The notes: a model not told the origin generated them from the letters alone. Counted from the first letter of the stretch, positions 25,011 to 35,351 are shown. The stretch is DNA of 54,979 nucleotides from Kitasatospora sp. GP82 (GCF_029892105.1 NZ_JARZAJ010000042.1:1-54979), one strand, 5' to 3'. Program-made: numbers and translations.

Positions 25011-26030
25011 ATGACGACCAAGGCCCCGGACGTCGGCACTGCCGCCGGGATTCTGCGCCTCGGCAACGCGTTCTGCGATGCCAAGGCCCTGCTGACCGCT
25101 GTGGAACTCGACCTGTTCACACAGCTGCACAAGGCGCCGGGTGGCCAGGCCACCGTCGAGGAGGTCAAGGAGCTGCTCGGCCTGCACGGTCGCGGCCTGC
25201 GGGACTTCCTCGACCTGCTGGTCGCCCTGGAGATCCTGGAGCGCCAGGAGGGCCGGTACCGCAACGCGGCGGGCACCGAGCGGCACCTGGTGCGCGGTGG
25301 CGACGCCTACGTCGGCGGCTTCCTGCTGCGCTCCAGCCGCAACCTCTACCCGGCCTGGGGCCGGCTGGAGGAGGCGCTGCGCACGGGCGAGCAGCAGTCC
25401 GGCAGCCACTACGACGAAGTGACCCAGAACCCGGAGATCCTGCGCCAGTTCATCGGCAGCATGGACGCGTTCACCAATGTCCTCGGCGCCCAGCTGATCG
25501 AGGCGTACGACTGGTCGGGCCACGGCTCGGTGCTGGACGTGGGCGGCGCCCGCGGCAACCTCGCCTCGCAGATCGTCCGGGCGCAGCCGCACCTGGCCGG
25601 ACGCGTCTTCGACCTGCCCGAGATGGAGCCGTTCGCCAAGGAGCTGATCGCCGAGCTCGGGCTGACCGGGAAGCTGGAGTTCCACGGCGGCAGCTTCTTC
25701 ACCGATCCGCTGCCCTCGGCGGACGTGGTGGTCCTCGGCCATGTGCTGCACGACTGGGACCCGCAGCAGCGCAGCGCGCTGGTGCACAAGGCGTTCGACG
25801 CGGTGAACCCGGGTGGCACGCTGCTGGTGTACGACCGGATGCTGGACGACGAGCCGGAGCACGCCGAGAACCTGGTGATCAGCCTCGACATGCTGCTGGT
25901 CACCGACGGCGGTTCGGAGTACCCGGCGTCGGAGATCGTGGAGTACGCGAAGCACGCGGGCTTCGCCCGTACCGAGGTCACCCCGCTCGGGGACTACGAC
26001 ACGCTGGTGGTCTGCTACAAGGCGGCCTGA
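25011..26030 (+). CDS. SAM-dependent O-methyltransferase 1
   Basis: 339 residues from the ATG at 25011 (AAGGAG, 8-nt gap). N-terminal helical dimerisation region, SAM-binding LDVGGARGNLASQI near residue 173, LGHVLHDWDPQQRSAL with the likely catalytic His near residue 246, and DMLLVTDGGSEYPASEI. Methyltransf_2-type family, probably acting on a phenolic OH. It shares GTAAGILRLGN.FCDAKALLTAV with the convergent gene at 26094. The upstream three-unit SARP box suggests direct activation. Confidence 0.9.
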   Translation: MTTKAPDVGTAAGILRLGNAFCDAKALLTAVELDLFTQLHKAPGGQATVEEVKELLGLHGRGLRDFLDLLVALEILERQEGRYRNAAGTERHLVRGGDAYVGGFLLRSSRNLYPAWGRLEEALRTGEQQSGSHYDEVTQNPEILRQFIGSMDAFTNVLGAQLIEAYDWSGHGSVLDVGGARGNLASQIVRAQPHLAGRVFDLPEMEPFAKELIAELGLTGKLEFHGGSFFTDPLPSADVVVLGHVLHDWDPQQRSALVHKAFDAVNPGGTLLVYDRMLDDEPEHAENLVISLDMLLVTDGGSEYPASEIVEYAKHAGFARTEVTPLGDYDTLVVCYKAA

Positions 26031-26039
26031 CGCAGTGCC

Positions 26040-26077
26040 CGGTGCGCCCCCGGTCCGGACGGACCGGGGGCGCACCG
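26040..26077. terminator. Bidirectional terminator hairpin
   Basis: 17-bp perfect arms (26040-26056 and 26061-26077) with a GGAC loop, between two convergent methyltransferase genes. Confidence 0.85.
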
Positions 26078-26093
26078 GTGTGTTGACGGCCGC

Positions 26094-27104
26094 TCAGTGC
26101 TTGCGGCACACCATGAGCGTGTCGAAGTCGGCGAGCGGCCGGTGCGTCACCTCGGTGAAGCCCGCCGCCCGTGCCTGGGTACCGATCTCGGCGACGGTGT
26201 ACTCGGCGCCGCCGTCGGTGACCAGCAGCATGTTCAGACTGGCGACCAGGTTCTCGGTGTCGTCGCTCCGCTCCCCGAGCATCCGGTCGTAGATCAGCAC
26301 CGCCCCGCCCGGGTTGACCGCCCGGTACGCCTTGTCCAGCAGCTGCTGCCGCTCCTGCGGGTCCCAGTCGTGCAGGATGTGGCCGAAGACCAGGACGTCG
26401 GCCGAGGGCAGCGGATCGCGGAAGAAGTCGCCGGGGTGGAAGACCGCCTTTCCGGTGCGGCCGAGTCCGTCCAGGTACTCGTGGAAGAACGGCTCCAGCT
26501 GCGGCAGGTCGAAGACATGCCCCTGAACGTCGGGCCGCTCGGTCATCAGCTGGCCGAGCAACTGCCCCCGGCAGCCGCCGACATCGAGCACCGACCGGTA
26601 CTCCACGCCCTCCAGCGCCGCGACCAGCTTGACGCCCAGGCCCTGGGTGAGGCCGTCCATCATCCGTACGAAGTGGCCGGTGGCGACCGGGTCGTCGAGC
26701 ATCCCGAGGTAGTCGCTCCGGGCCTGCGGCCTGCCGGTGCGCAGTGCCTGTGCCAGCTGCCCGTACACCGGGTAGAGGTTGAGGTCCGCGCCGCGCAGAT
26801 AGCCGCCGACCGCGCCGGGCCGGCCGGACACCAGGTAGCGGCCGGCGCCCTCGGCGTTGCGGTAGCGGCCGTCGCCGCCTCGGCGCAGCAGGCCGAGGGC
26901 GGTGAGCAGGCCGAGGAAGTCGGCGAGGCCCCGGCCGTGCAGGCCGAGCCGCTCGCGGAGTTCCTCCGTGGTCGCGGGGCCCTCGTCCAGCACGGTGAAG
27001 AGGTCGAGCCGGACGGCGGTGAGCAGCGCCTTCGCGTCGCAGAACCGGTTGCCGAGCCGCAGGATGCCCGCCGCCGTACCGGCGTCCGGAGCAGTAGCTG
27101 TCAT
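26094..27104 (-). CDS. SAM-dependent O-methyltransferase 2
   Basis: 336 residues, ATG preceded by AAAAGGAGA. It shares the N-terminal GTAAGILRLGNRFCDAKALL and HGRGLADFLGLL segments, SAM motif LDVGGCRGQLLGQL, HILHDWDPQER and NMLLVTDGGAEYTVAEI with methyltransferase 1, and is clearly a paralogue in tail-to-tail orientation. Probably methylates a different hydroxyl of the same scaffold. A SARP box faces it. Confidence 0.9.
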   Translation of the reverse strand: MTATAPDAGTAAGILRLGNRFCDAKALLTAVRLDLFTVLDEGPATTEELRERLGLHGRGLADFLGLLTALGLLRRGGDGRYRNAEGAGRYLVSGRPGAVGGYLRGADLNLYPVYGQLAQALRTGRPQARSDYLGMLDDPVATGHFVRMMDGLTQGLGVKLVAALEGVEYRSVLDVGGCRGQLLGQLMTERPDVQGHVFDLPQLEPFFHEYLDGLGRTGKAVFHPGDFFRDPLPSADVLVFGHILHDWDPQERQQLLDKAYRAVNPGGAVLIYDRMLGERSDDTENLVASLNMLLVTDGGAEYTVAEIGTQARAAGFTEVTHRPLADFDTLMVCRKH

Positions 27105-27156
27105 GACGGGGTCTCCTTTTCCTGGACGCCTTTGCGCACCGGAATCTCGCAGCGCC

Positions 27157-27174
27157 GGATGGAGAACGGCTCGA
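27157..27174 (-). promoter_or_regulatory. Candidate SARP box upstream of methyltransferase 2
   Basis: Minus strand: TCGAGCC (27174-27168) and TCCATCC (27163-27157), 11-bp period, 53-70 bp before the ATG at 27104. The surrounding 65 bp (27125-27190) is about 75% identical, without gaps, to 30181-30246. Confidence 0.6.
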
Positions 27175-27236
27175 CCCGGGCTCGGCCCGGGCCGTGCGCG
27201 ATGCGCCCCGAGGCGTGCCCGGGTCCGGAGCCGGCC

Positions 27237-28742
27237 TCACGGAGCCGGAGAGGTCTCCCCCTGCTCTGCGGCCTCGCCCTGCGGCCGCAGCCGGCCGGGG
27301 AGCAGGAACGTCAGCAGGAGGGCCACGCCGAGGATGCCCGTCTCGTACCAGAGGACGTGGGAGAGGGCGTGGGAGAAGCCCTCCTTCACCTCCCGCTCCG
27401 TGCCCGGCAGGGCCTCGGAGCCCAGCATCCCGAAGAACAGCACGCCCAGCACCGCGACACCGGCCGCCGCGCCCAGCTGGTTGGCGGTGTTGAGGATGCC
27501 GGAGGCGGATCCGGCGTCCCGGTGCGGCACTTCGGACAGCACCAGCTCGACCATGGGCGAGGCCACCAGACCCATGCCCAGACCCACCACGACCAACGAC
27601 GGTACGAGGACCAAGGTGCTGGTCGAGGCCCCGTAGTGATTGATCGTCAGGATCATCCCGACCGTGCCGGCCATCATCACCACGATGCCCGCGTTGAGCA
27701 CGATCCGGCCCAGCCGCTTGGCGGCCAGCGGGGAGAACGACGACGTCGCCATCGCCCCGATCGAGTACGGCACGACCGCCATGCCCGCTCCGAACGCGGA
27801 GAAGCCCAGGCCCTTCTGCAGGTAGAAGGTGAACGGGAAGAAGAACCCGGCGACCCCGGCGAAGAAGAACAGCAGCAGGACCAGTCCGGCCGTGAACGTC
27901 CGCCGGCCGAACAGCGCCGGCTGGACCAGTGCGAATCCGTCCCGCCGCTGCTTGGCCCGCTCGTGGAACGCGAACACCGCGAACAGCGGAACGGAGGCGG
28001 CCATCGACGCGAACGTCCAGGCGGGCCAGCCCAGTTCGCGGCCCTGCACCAGCGGGTACAGCACCGCCAGCAGGGCCGCGGTCACCAGCACCACGCCCAC
28101 GACGTCCAGCCGCCGGGTGTCCGGGGCCTTGGACTCGCGTACGTACCTGGCCACGCCGGCCAGCGCCACGAGACCGACCGGAAGATTGATGAGGAAGATC
28201 GGCCGCCAGGCCCAGCCGAACAGGTTCGCGTTGATCAGCAGGCCGCCGAGCACCGGCCCCAGCACCGAGGCCATTCCGGAGAGGGCGCCGAACAGCCCGA
28301 ACACCCTGGCCCGTTCCTTCTCCGGGAAGGACACCTGGAAGGTCGACAGTCCCTGCGTCACCACCAGCGCTCCGCCCAGGCCCTGGAAGACGCGCGAGAC
28401 GATGAGCATCGAGGCGCTCTGCGCGGCACCGCAGGTCGCCGACGCGGCCACGAACAGGACGATCCCGACGATCAGCACCCGTTTGCGCCCCAGCATGTCG
28501 CCGATCCGGCCGGCCGTCACCAGGCACAGCGCGAAGGTGAGGGTGTACGCCTCGACGACCCACTGCAGCGCCGCCCCGCTCGCGTGTAGGTGCTCCTGGA
28601 GACCGGGCAGCGCGACGACGACGATCGACGTGTCGATGAGGTCGAGTGCCATCGCGACCAGGACGAAGACCGCCGCGCGCCAGCGCATCGGGTCGGGGCG
28701 GCTCGGGGCAACGAGGCCGACGTGGTCGGATGCAGTCGTCAT
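27237..28742 (-). CDS. MFS drug exporter, DHA2 (14-TM) family, 1
   Basis: 501 residues with about 14 hydrophobic segments. Motifs: DTSIVVVALPGLQEHL in TM1, GRIGDMLGRKRVL (MFS motif A), GLGGALVVTQG, and GPVLGGLLINANLFGWAWRPIF (antiporter motif C area). EmrB/QacA-type proton antiporter, probably for export of the polyketide or self-resistance. ATG with GGAGAG upstream. Between two methyltransferase genes on the same strand. Confidence 0.92.
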   Translation of the reverse strand: MTTASDHVGLVAPSRPDPMRWRAAVFVLVAMALDLIDTSIVVVALPGLQEHLHASGAALQWVVEAYTLTFALCLVTAGRIGDMLGRKRVLIVGIVLFVAASATCGAAQSASMLIVSRVFQGLGGALVVTQGLSTFQVSFPEKERARVFGLFGALSGMASVLGPVLGGLLINANLFGWAWRPIFLINLPVGLVALAGVARYVRESKAPDTRRLDVVGVVLVTAALLAVLYPLVQGRELGWPAWTFASMAASVPLFAVFAFHERAKQRRDGFALVQPALFGRRTFTAGLVLLLFFFAGVAGFFFPFTFYLQKGLGFSAFGAGMAVVPYSIGAMATSSFSPLAAKRLGRIVLNAGIVVMMAGTVGMILTINHYGASTSTLVLVPSLVVVGLGMGLVASPMVELVLSEVPHRDAGSASGILNTANQLGAAAGVAVLGVLFFGMLGSEALPGTEREVKEGFSHALSHVLWYETGILGVALLLTFLLPGRLRPQGEAAEQGETSPAP

Positions 28743-28833
28743 GTGTTCTCTCCGTCAGGCGTGGCAGTACCCGCAACCGGGAGAGGGTGGCAGGCCCGGC
28801 TAGGGCGGCGGTCGAGGGCGGACCGCACGCCTG

Positions 28834-28869
28834 CGAGGGCCCCTCCGCGGACGTCCGGAGGGACCCTCG
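28834..28869 (-). terminator. GC hairpin downstream of methyltransferase 3
   Basis: CGAGGGCCCCTCCG and CGGAGGGACCCTCG pair over 14 positions with one mismatch and an 8-nt loop, about 55 bp past the stop at 28925. Confidence 0.65.
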
Positions 28870-28924
28870 TGTGCGCTGCGTGTTCGTGCCTGGCGAGCGG
28901 GCGGAAACAGGCGACGCGGTGTGT

Positions 28925-29953
28925 TCAGGAGGCGATGGGCGCTGCCTCGAGCGCGTAGTACAGGTACGGGCAGGGCAGCGGGGTGGTGGCGGTGAGCTCC
29001 AGGCCGGCGCTGTCGAACAGCCGCCGGTACTCGGTCAGGGTGCGCTCCCGGCCGGTGGTCATCACCAGCATCTCGATGTCGGAGATGGCCGCACCCAGCG
29101 CCTCGGCCGGGTCCTCGTCGTCGCCGCCCTCGGACAGCACCGACGTGAACACGACGACCCGCCCGTCCTCGGGAAGCACCTTGCGGATGTTGCCGAGGAT
29201 CTGCACGCACTCCTCGTCGTTCCAGTCGTGCAGGATGTTCTTCAGCAGGTACGCGTCGCCGCCCTCGGGCACCGACTCGAAGAACGAGCCCACGGCGATG
29301 TCGCAGCGGTCGTCGACCCCGGCCTCGGCGAGCACCCCGGCCGTCTCGACGACACCGTTGGCGGTGTCGAAGACGGTGCCGCGCAGACCGGAGCCGGCGC
29401 CCAGCACGGCCGCCAGCAGGGTGCCGCGGCCGCCGCCGACGTCCACCACGTTGCGGAAGCGGGCGAAGTCGAAGTGCTTCACGATCGCCGGGTACTGCAC
29501 ATCGCTGCCGGCCGTCATCGCGGCGTGGAAGACGGCGGCCAGCTTCGGGTCGTTCCTGAAGTGGTCGAACAGCGGGGCGCCGTTCGCGATGTCGAACGCC
29601 GACCGTCCGGTGCGCACCGACTGCTCCAGCACCTCCCACGCCCGCCACACCGGGGGCGCGGCATGCATGTCGGACAGCGGCCCGAAGTGGGCGGCCACCG
29701 GCGTGGCCCGGTAGCCGTCGGCGTCCAGGAAGAGCACCCCCGCCTTCACGGCGGCGTACAGCAGGCGACGCAGGCTGCGCGGGTGGGCGCCGGTGGTCTC
29801 GATCAGCTGCTCGGCGGTGCGGGGCCCGTCGGCCACCGCGTCGAGGATGCCGAGGCTGGAGACGGTCGCGCCTATCTGGTGGAGGGCGAATCCGAATGCC
29901 AGCGGCAGGTAGTCCGCCGTGGCCGCCGGCTGCGTCGGGATCTGACTGCTCAT
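28925..29953 (-). CDS. SAM-dependent O-methyltransferase 3
   Basis: 342 residues from the ATG at 29953 with GAGGGAG upstream. SAM motif VVDVGGGRGTLLAAV near residue 170, LLKNILHDWNDEECVQIL with the catalytic-type His, and ISDIEMLVMTTGRERTLTEY. Methyltransf_2 family, closer to methyltransferase 5 at 41551 (LHNW, GRER) than to 1 and 2. An upstream GTG at 29974 precedes the ribosome site and was rejected. The promoter region (29954-30346) contains a palindromic element and candidate SARP boxes. Confidence 0.9.
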   Translation of the reverse strand: MSSQIPTQPAATADYLPLAFGFALHQIGATVSSLGILDAVADGPRTAEQLIETTGAHPRSLRRLLYAAVKAGVLFLDADGYRATPVAAHFGPLSDMHAAPPVWRAWEVLEQSVRTGRSAFDIANGAPLFDHFRNDPKLAAVFHAAMTAGSDVQYPAIVKHFDFARFRNVVDVGGGRGTLLAAVLGAGSGLRGTVFDTANGVVETAGVLAEAGVDDRCDIAVGSFFESVPEGGDAYLLKNILHDWNDEECVQILGNIRKVLPEDGRVVVFTSVLSEGGDDEDPAEALGAAISDIEMLVMTTGRERTLTEYRRLFDSAGLELTATTPLPCPYLYYALEAAPIAS

Positions 29954-30060
29954 TGCACTCCCTCTTGGTTCCATCAGGTCTGCGGAGGTGAACCCGGCAG
30001 CTGGGCCCTGCCGCTTTCTTGAAGCGTCCGCCGTTGGGCAGTCGAGTCAGTTGCACAATT

Positions 30061-30153
30061 CAGGGGATCGGGGAACTGCGACGGCATCCCGCTTACGGGT
30101 ACCTGTCCAGACGCCCGATTGCCTGGATGCCCGCGCAGTTCCCCGCGCCCCTG
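30061..30153. repeat. Intergenic palindromic element with 20-bp inverted ends
   Basis: 30061-30080 and 30134-30153 are inverted (18 of 20 positions pair), with a 53-bp interior. It sits in the 393-bp divergent gap between methyltransferase 3 and P450 1, between the minus-strand gene and the minus-strand SARP box at 30213-30230, so it may be an insertion that moved the box away. Confidence 0.6.
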
Positions 30154-30212
30154 CTGTGGCCACTCGATTGCCTACTGGCGGACGCCCTTACCGGCGCGAA
30201 TCTGGCAGCGGC

Positions 30213-30230
30213 CGATGGAGGATCGCTCGA
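30213..30230 (-). promoter_or_regulatory. Candidate leftward SARP box, paralogous to the one at 27157
   Basis: Minus strand: TCGAGCG (30230-30224) and TCCATCG (30219-30213), 11-bp period. It is 260 bp from the next leftward start (29953), with a repeat element in between; function is uncertain. Confidence 0.4.
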
Positions 30231-30261
30231 CCTGCGCTGGGCCCCCGGCCGGGGCTCCGGC

Positions 30262-30290
30262 TCGACCGGGCTTCGAGCCGGTCCCCAGGG
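30262..30290 (+). promoter_or_regulatory. Candidate SARP box upstream of P450 1
   Basis: TCGACCG (30262-30268), TCGAGCC (30273-30279) and CCCAGGG (30284-30290), 11-bp period, about 57 bp before the ATG at 30347. Confidence 0.55.
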
Positions 30291-30346
30291 TGGGTGCCCA
30301 CTGTGGCCGTGACCGAGAGTTGCGTGTAGGAGAGGGCGGTTCACAT

Positions 30347-31543
30347 ATGAGTTCGTCGTGCCCCGTCGGGTATCCCCTTCCATGGGCCCCGGCGCCGGAC
30401 ATACCGGAATCCTGGACGACCTTGCGCGAGCAGCCGCTGCTGGAGATCAAGCTGCCCAGCGGTGAGCCGGCCTTCCTGGTCACCTGGTACAAGGACGTGC
30501 GGCGGCTGTTCGCCGACGAGCGGCTCAGCCGCAACACCTTCGGCCGGGCCTCGCGGGTCTCCGCCAGCAACGACCTGTTCGGCGATCCCAACATCGACAA
30601 CGACCCGCCGCGCTATCTGACCGAACGCGCCGTGGTGATGCGGGCGTTCAGCGCGCGCCGGATCGAGGCACTGCGCGAGGTCGTCAGGCGGATCGTCGAG
30701 GAGCTGCTGGACGCCATGGAGGCGGGGCCGCGACCGGCCGAGTTGATGGAGGCGTTCGCCTACCCGCTGCCCATCCTGGTGATCTGCCACATGCTGGGCG
30801 TTCCTCCTCAGGACCGCCCCAAGTTCCGGCGTCTGATCGACGGCTTCCTGTCGGTCACCCGGCTGCCGGTGGACGAGGTCGAGGAGTGCCGGCGGCAGTA
30901 CTGGGACTACCTGACCGAGTTGATCGACTCCAAGCGGGCCGAGCCGGGCGACGATCTGATCAGCGAGTTGATCGAGATCAGCCGCGAGGACCCTGCGAGG
31001 CTGACGGACTACCAGTTGCAGCACTGGGTCAAGACGCTGCTGATAGCCGGCTATGTGACCACCGCCTCCCAACTGGGCACCAGTATGGCCGTGCTGCTGC
31101 ACCGGCCGGAGGCGACCGCCGAACTGAAGGCCGACCTGTCGCTGGTGCCGTCCGCGGTCGAGGAGCTGCTGCGCTACCAGATGATGGGGACGTCGCTGGG
31201 GACGCTGCGGTACGCGGTCGAGGACATCGAACTGCTCGACGGCACGACCGTCATCCCCAAGGGCTCGACCGTGCTGTTGTCCCAGGAGTCCAACATGGAC
31301 TCCGAGGAGTTCGACGACCCGCTGACCCTGGACATCCGCCGGACGGACAACCACCATCTGACGTTCGGCGCGGGCATCCACTTCTGTGCGGGCGCCGCCC
31401 TGGCCCGGATGGAGCTCCAGGAGGCCACCGAGGCTCTGCTGCGCCGGTTCCCGGGGCTGCGGCTCGCGGTGCCGGGCGAGGAGCTGAAGCGGCCCGTCGG
31501 CGGCTTCCTCGCCGGCTACGCCGAGATCCCGGTGAGCTGGTGA
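30347..31543 (+). CDS. Cytochrome P450 monooxygenase 1
   Basis: 398 residues from the ATG at 30347, with TAGGAGAGGG upstream. Haem-binding motif FGAGIHFCAGAALARME with Cys347, I-helix LIAGYVTTASQ near residue 232, K-helix EELLRY. Standard bacterial class I P450. A ferredoxin gene follows immediately, its likely electron donor. Substrate is probably the aromatic polyketide (hydroxylation, phenol coupling or methylenedioxy formation are all known for such P450s). First gene of a run of six genes to 36220. Confidence 0.93.
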   Translation: MSSSCPVGYPLPWAPAPDIPESWTTLREQPLLEIKLPSGEPAFLVTWYKDVRRLFADERLSRNTFGRASRVSASNDLFGDPNIDNDPPRYLTERAVVMRAFSARRIEALREVVRRIVEELLDAMEAGPRPAELMEAFAYPLPILVICHMLGVPPQDRPKFRRLIDGFLSVTRLPVDEVEECRRQYWDYLTELIDSKRAEPGDDLISELIEISREDPARLTDYQLQHWVKTLLIAGYVTTASQLGTSMAVLLHRPEATAELKADLSLVPSAVEELLRYQMMGTSLGTLRYAVEDIELLDGTTVIPKGSTVLLSQESNMDSEEFDDPLTLDIRRTDNHHLTFGAGIHFCAGAALARMELQEATEALLRRFPGLRLAVPGEELKRPVGGFLAGYAEIPVSW

Positions 31544-31548
31544 CGGCC

Positions 31549-31788
31549 ATGGGCTCCCTGCGGGTCTCGGCGAGCCGGGACAGCTGCGTGACCAGCAGCC
31601 TGTGCGTCTACCGGCTGCCCCAGGTGTTCGACCAGGACGCCGAGGGCCGCGTGGTGGTGGTGGACGAGGAGCCGCCGGACGAGCTGCGCCGTGAACTGCT
31701 GCGTGCCCGGCGCGGCTGCCCGACCCGGTCGATCCGGGTCGAGGGGCCGGGCGTCGGCGACGACGAGGACGGCGGCGGTGCGCAGTGA
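31549..31788 (+). CDS. Small ferredoxin (single iron-sulfur cluster, 3Fe-4S type)
   Basis: 79 residues: DSCVTSSLC (Cys13, Cys19), VFDQDAEGRVVV and ARRGCPTRSI with the third Cys followed by Pro. Three cluster cysteines are visible, as in the 3Fe-4S ferredoxins that serve Streptomyces P450s. It starts 5 nt after the P450 1 stop (ATG 31549). An in-frame GTG at 31540, overlapping the P450 stop, is an alternative. No ferredoxin reductase is seen in the window. Overlaps the next gene by 4 nt. Confidence 0.85.
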   Translation: MGSLRVSASRDSCVTSSLCVYRLPQVFDQDAEGRVVVVDEEPPDELRRELLRARRGCPTRSIRVEGPGVGDDEDGGGAQ

Positions 31789-33164
31789 CCGGGACACCGC
31801 TGCGCGTCATCGTCATCGGTGCCGGCACCGGAGGCATGGCGCTGGCCCACGGCCTGCGCCGGGCGGGCTTCGACGTCGCGGTCCACGAGCGCGACCGCAC
31901 CCGCAGCGCGGGCCTGCACGGCTACCGGGTCGGTATCGGCCCCGACGGCAGCCGCGCCCTCAAGCGGCTGCTGCCCCCCGAGCTGTACGAGACCTTCAAG
32001 GCCACCTGCGCCCGCCCGCCCCGCCACTTCGTCATGCTCACCGAGCGGCTCCGCTCCAGCATCGAACTGCCGGTCCGCCCGGCGGTGGACGAGGAGAGCG
32101 GCGAGCGTTCGGTCAGCCGGATGACGCTCCGCCAGGTGCTGTTCACCGGCATGGAGGACGTCGTCCACTTCGACCGGACGTTCACCCACTACGAGAAGCT
32201 CCCCGACGGCCGGGTCACCGCCCACTTCGAGGACGGCAGCCAGGACACCGGCGACCTGCTGGTGGCCGCCGACGGCGTCGGCTCCCGGGTGCGCAGGCAG
32301 TACCTGCCGCACGCCCGGGTCGAGGACGCCCGGATCGTCTCGATCGCCGCGAAGCTGCCGATCACCCCCGAATCCCGGGCCCTGCTGCCGGAGCACGTCC
32401 GCGAGGGCATCGGACTGGTCCTCGGCCCCAAGGGCGGCACCTGCATCCTGCACACCATGGAGTTCCCGTGGGACCGGGAGGGCCGCGTCAAGGACGGCAT
32501 CGGCGGCAACGACGCCGACCTGGTCGAGCAGTGGCCCGGCCTGCTGTTCGACAACACCCGCGACTACATCAACTGGGGCTTCTGGGCCTCCACCGACAAG
32601 TTTCCGCCCGACGTGATGAAGCGCAGCGGCCAGGAACTGATCGACCTCGTCCTGGAGATGACGCCCGGGTGGCACCCCGACCTGCGGGAGCTGTTCCGCC
32701 TGGGCGACCCCAGTACCTGCTTCCCCATCAATATCCGCACCTCCGTTCCCGTCCCGCAGTGGCCCACCACCAACATCACCCTGCTCGGCGACGCCATCCA
32801 CACCATGACGCCCGGCCAGGGGGTGGGCGCCAACACCGCGCTGCGCGACGCCGCACTCCTCACCCGGAACCTCACCGCCTTCCGAGACGGCCGCCTCGGT
32901 CTCCACGACGCCATCCGTGACTACGAGACCAAGATGATCCGCTACGGCTTCGAGGCCGTCCTGGCATCGAAGAAGCAGACCGGCGGCGACCAGCCGATCC
33001 ACAAGCCGTACGTCGGGCGGCTGGCGCTGGCCGGCCTGCGCTCGTACTTCTTCGTGGCCTCGCGGGTGCCGTCCATGAAACAGAGGATGGCGGACGCCAT
33101 GCACACCTACCGGGGCGGGGACCGGGACGACGACGTCCCCCCCGGCCCGATCCCCGGCCAGTGA
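31785..33164 (+). CDS. Class A FAD-dependent monooxygenase 3
   Basis: 459 residues. RVIVIGAGTGGMALAHGLRR (FAD), LLVAADGVGSRVRRQY (DG), LLGDAIHTMTPGQGVGANTA (GD). It lacks the C-terminal thioredoxin-like domain of the 540-residue class and is closest to the protein at 53215 (both have an MTLRQ/VTLRR, GW/SWHPDLRE pattern). The GTG at 31785 overlaps the ferredoxin stop. Possibly a Baeyer-Villiger or hydroxylating enzyme in scaffold rearrangement. Confidence 0.92.
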   Translation: MTGTPLRVIVIGAGTGGMALAHGLRRAGFDVAVHERDRTRSAGLHGYRVGIGPDGSRALKRLLPPELYETFKATCARPPRHFVMLTERLRSSIELPVRPAVDEESGERSVSRMTLRQVLFTGMEDVVHFDRTFTHYEKLPDGRVTAHFEDGSQDTGDLLVAADGVGSRVRRQYLPHARVEDARIVSIAAKLPITPESRALLPEHVREGIGLVLGPKGGTCILHTMEFPWDREGRVKDGIGGNDADLVEQWPGLLFDNTRDYINWGFWASTDKFPPDVMKRSGQELIDLVLEMTPGWHPDLRELFRLGDPSTCFPINIRTSVPVPQWPTTNITLLGDAIHTMTPGQGVGANTALRDAALLTRNLTAFRDGRLGLHDAIRDYETKMIRYGFEAVLASKKQTGGDQPIHKPYVGRLALAGLRSYFFVASRVPSMKQRMADAMHTYRGGDRDDDVPPGPIPGQ

Positions 33165-33192
33165 CACCCGCCCACAGCCTGAGGAGCAACAT

Positions 33193-34049
33193 ATGGACAT
33201 CGGGGTTTGCCTGCCGATCGGCGTGCCTGGCGCCCGGGGCAGCGAGTTGATCGAGTTCGCCCGCCGGGCGGACAGCCTCGGCTTCAGCAGCCTGACCGTC
33301 ACCGACCGGGTGGTGTACGACAGTTACGACAGCATCGTCGCGCTCTCCGCCGCCGCCGCGGTCACCACCCGGATCAAGCTCGTCACGGCCATCCTGCTGC
33401 CCGCCTACCGGCCCAGCACCGTTGAACTGGCCAAGCAGCTCGCCAGCCTGGACCGGCTCTCCGAGGGCCGCCTGGTGATCGGTGTCTCCGCCGGCATGCG
33501 CGAGGACGACTACGCCGCGACCGGTACCGACTTCGGCACCCGCGGCCGCCGCCTGGACACCATGCTCCAGGAGCTCCGGGAGGTCTGGGCGGGCAGGGGC
33601 CCGACACCCGGCGTCGGCCCCCGCCCCGTCAACGGCGACATCCCGCTGTGGGGCGGTGGCCACTCCCCGGCCGGTATGCGCCGCGCCGCCCGGCACGCGA
33701 TCGGCTGGATCTCCCCCGGCGGCCCGCCGCAGCGCTTCGCCGACCAGGTGGAGGGCTTCGGCAAGCTGTGGGCCGAGGAGGGCCGCACCGGCACCCCGAG
33801 GACGGGCGCCAACTGCTATGTCGCGCTGGGTCCGGACGGCAAGGAGCACGCCCGCGAGCACATGCTCGGCTACTACGCCTACATGGGGAAGCTGGCCGAG
33901 CACCTGGCGGCCGGCGCCATCACCGACGCCGACACGCTCCGTGCGGTCGTCGACGGCTACGCCGCGGCCGGCTGCGACGAGCTGTTCCTGCTGCCGGTGA
34001 CGGCCGACCCCGGCCACCTGGACCTGCTCGCGGACGCGGTACTGCGCTG

Positions 34050-34050
<1 letters not shown>
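33193..34050 (+). CDS. LLM class (F420- or flavin-dependent) oxidoreductase 2
   Basis: 285 residues: MDIGVCLPIGVPGARGSELI, FSSLTVTDRVVYDSYDSI, RLVIGVSAGMREDDYAATG, GRGPTPGVGPRPVNG and GGHSPAGMRR. A same-length paralogue of the protein at 22115. The ATG follows GAGGAGCAAC. The stop overlaps the next ATG (TGATG), tying it to FAD monooxygenase 4. Confidence 0.88.

Positions 34051-35347
<1,297 letters not shown>

Positions 35348-35351
<4 letters not shown>

Noticed and set aside
26097..28589. 830-codon plus-strand open frame opposite methyltransferase 2 and exporter 1
   Set aside because: GC-rich antisense shadow covering two genes with intact motifs and their intergenic gap.
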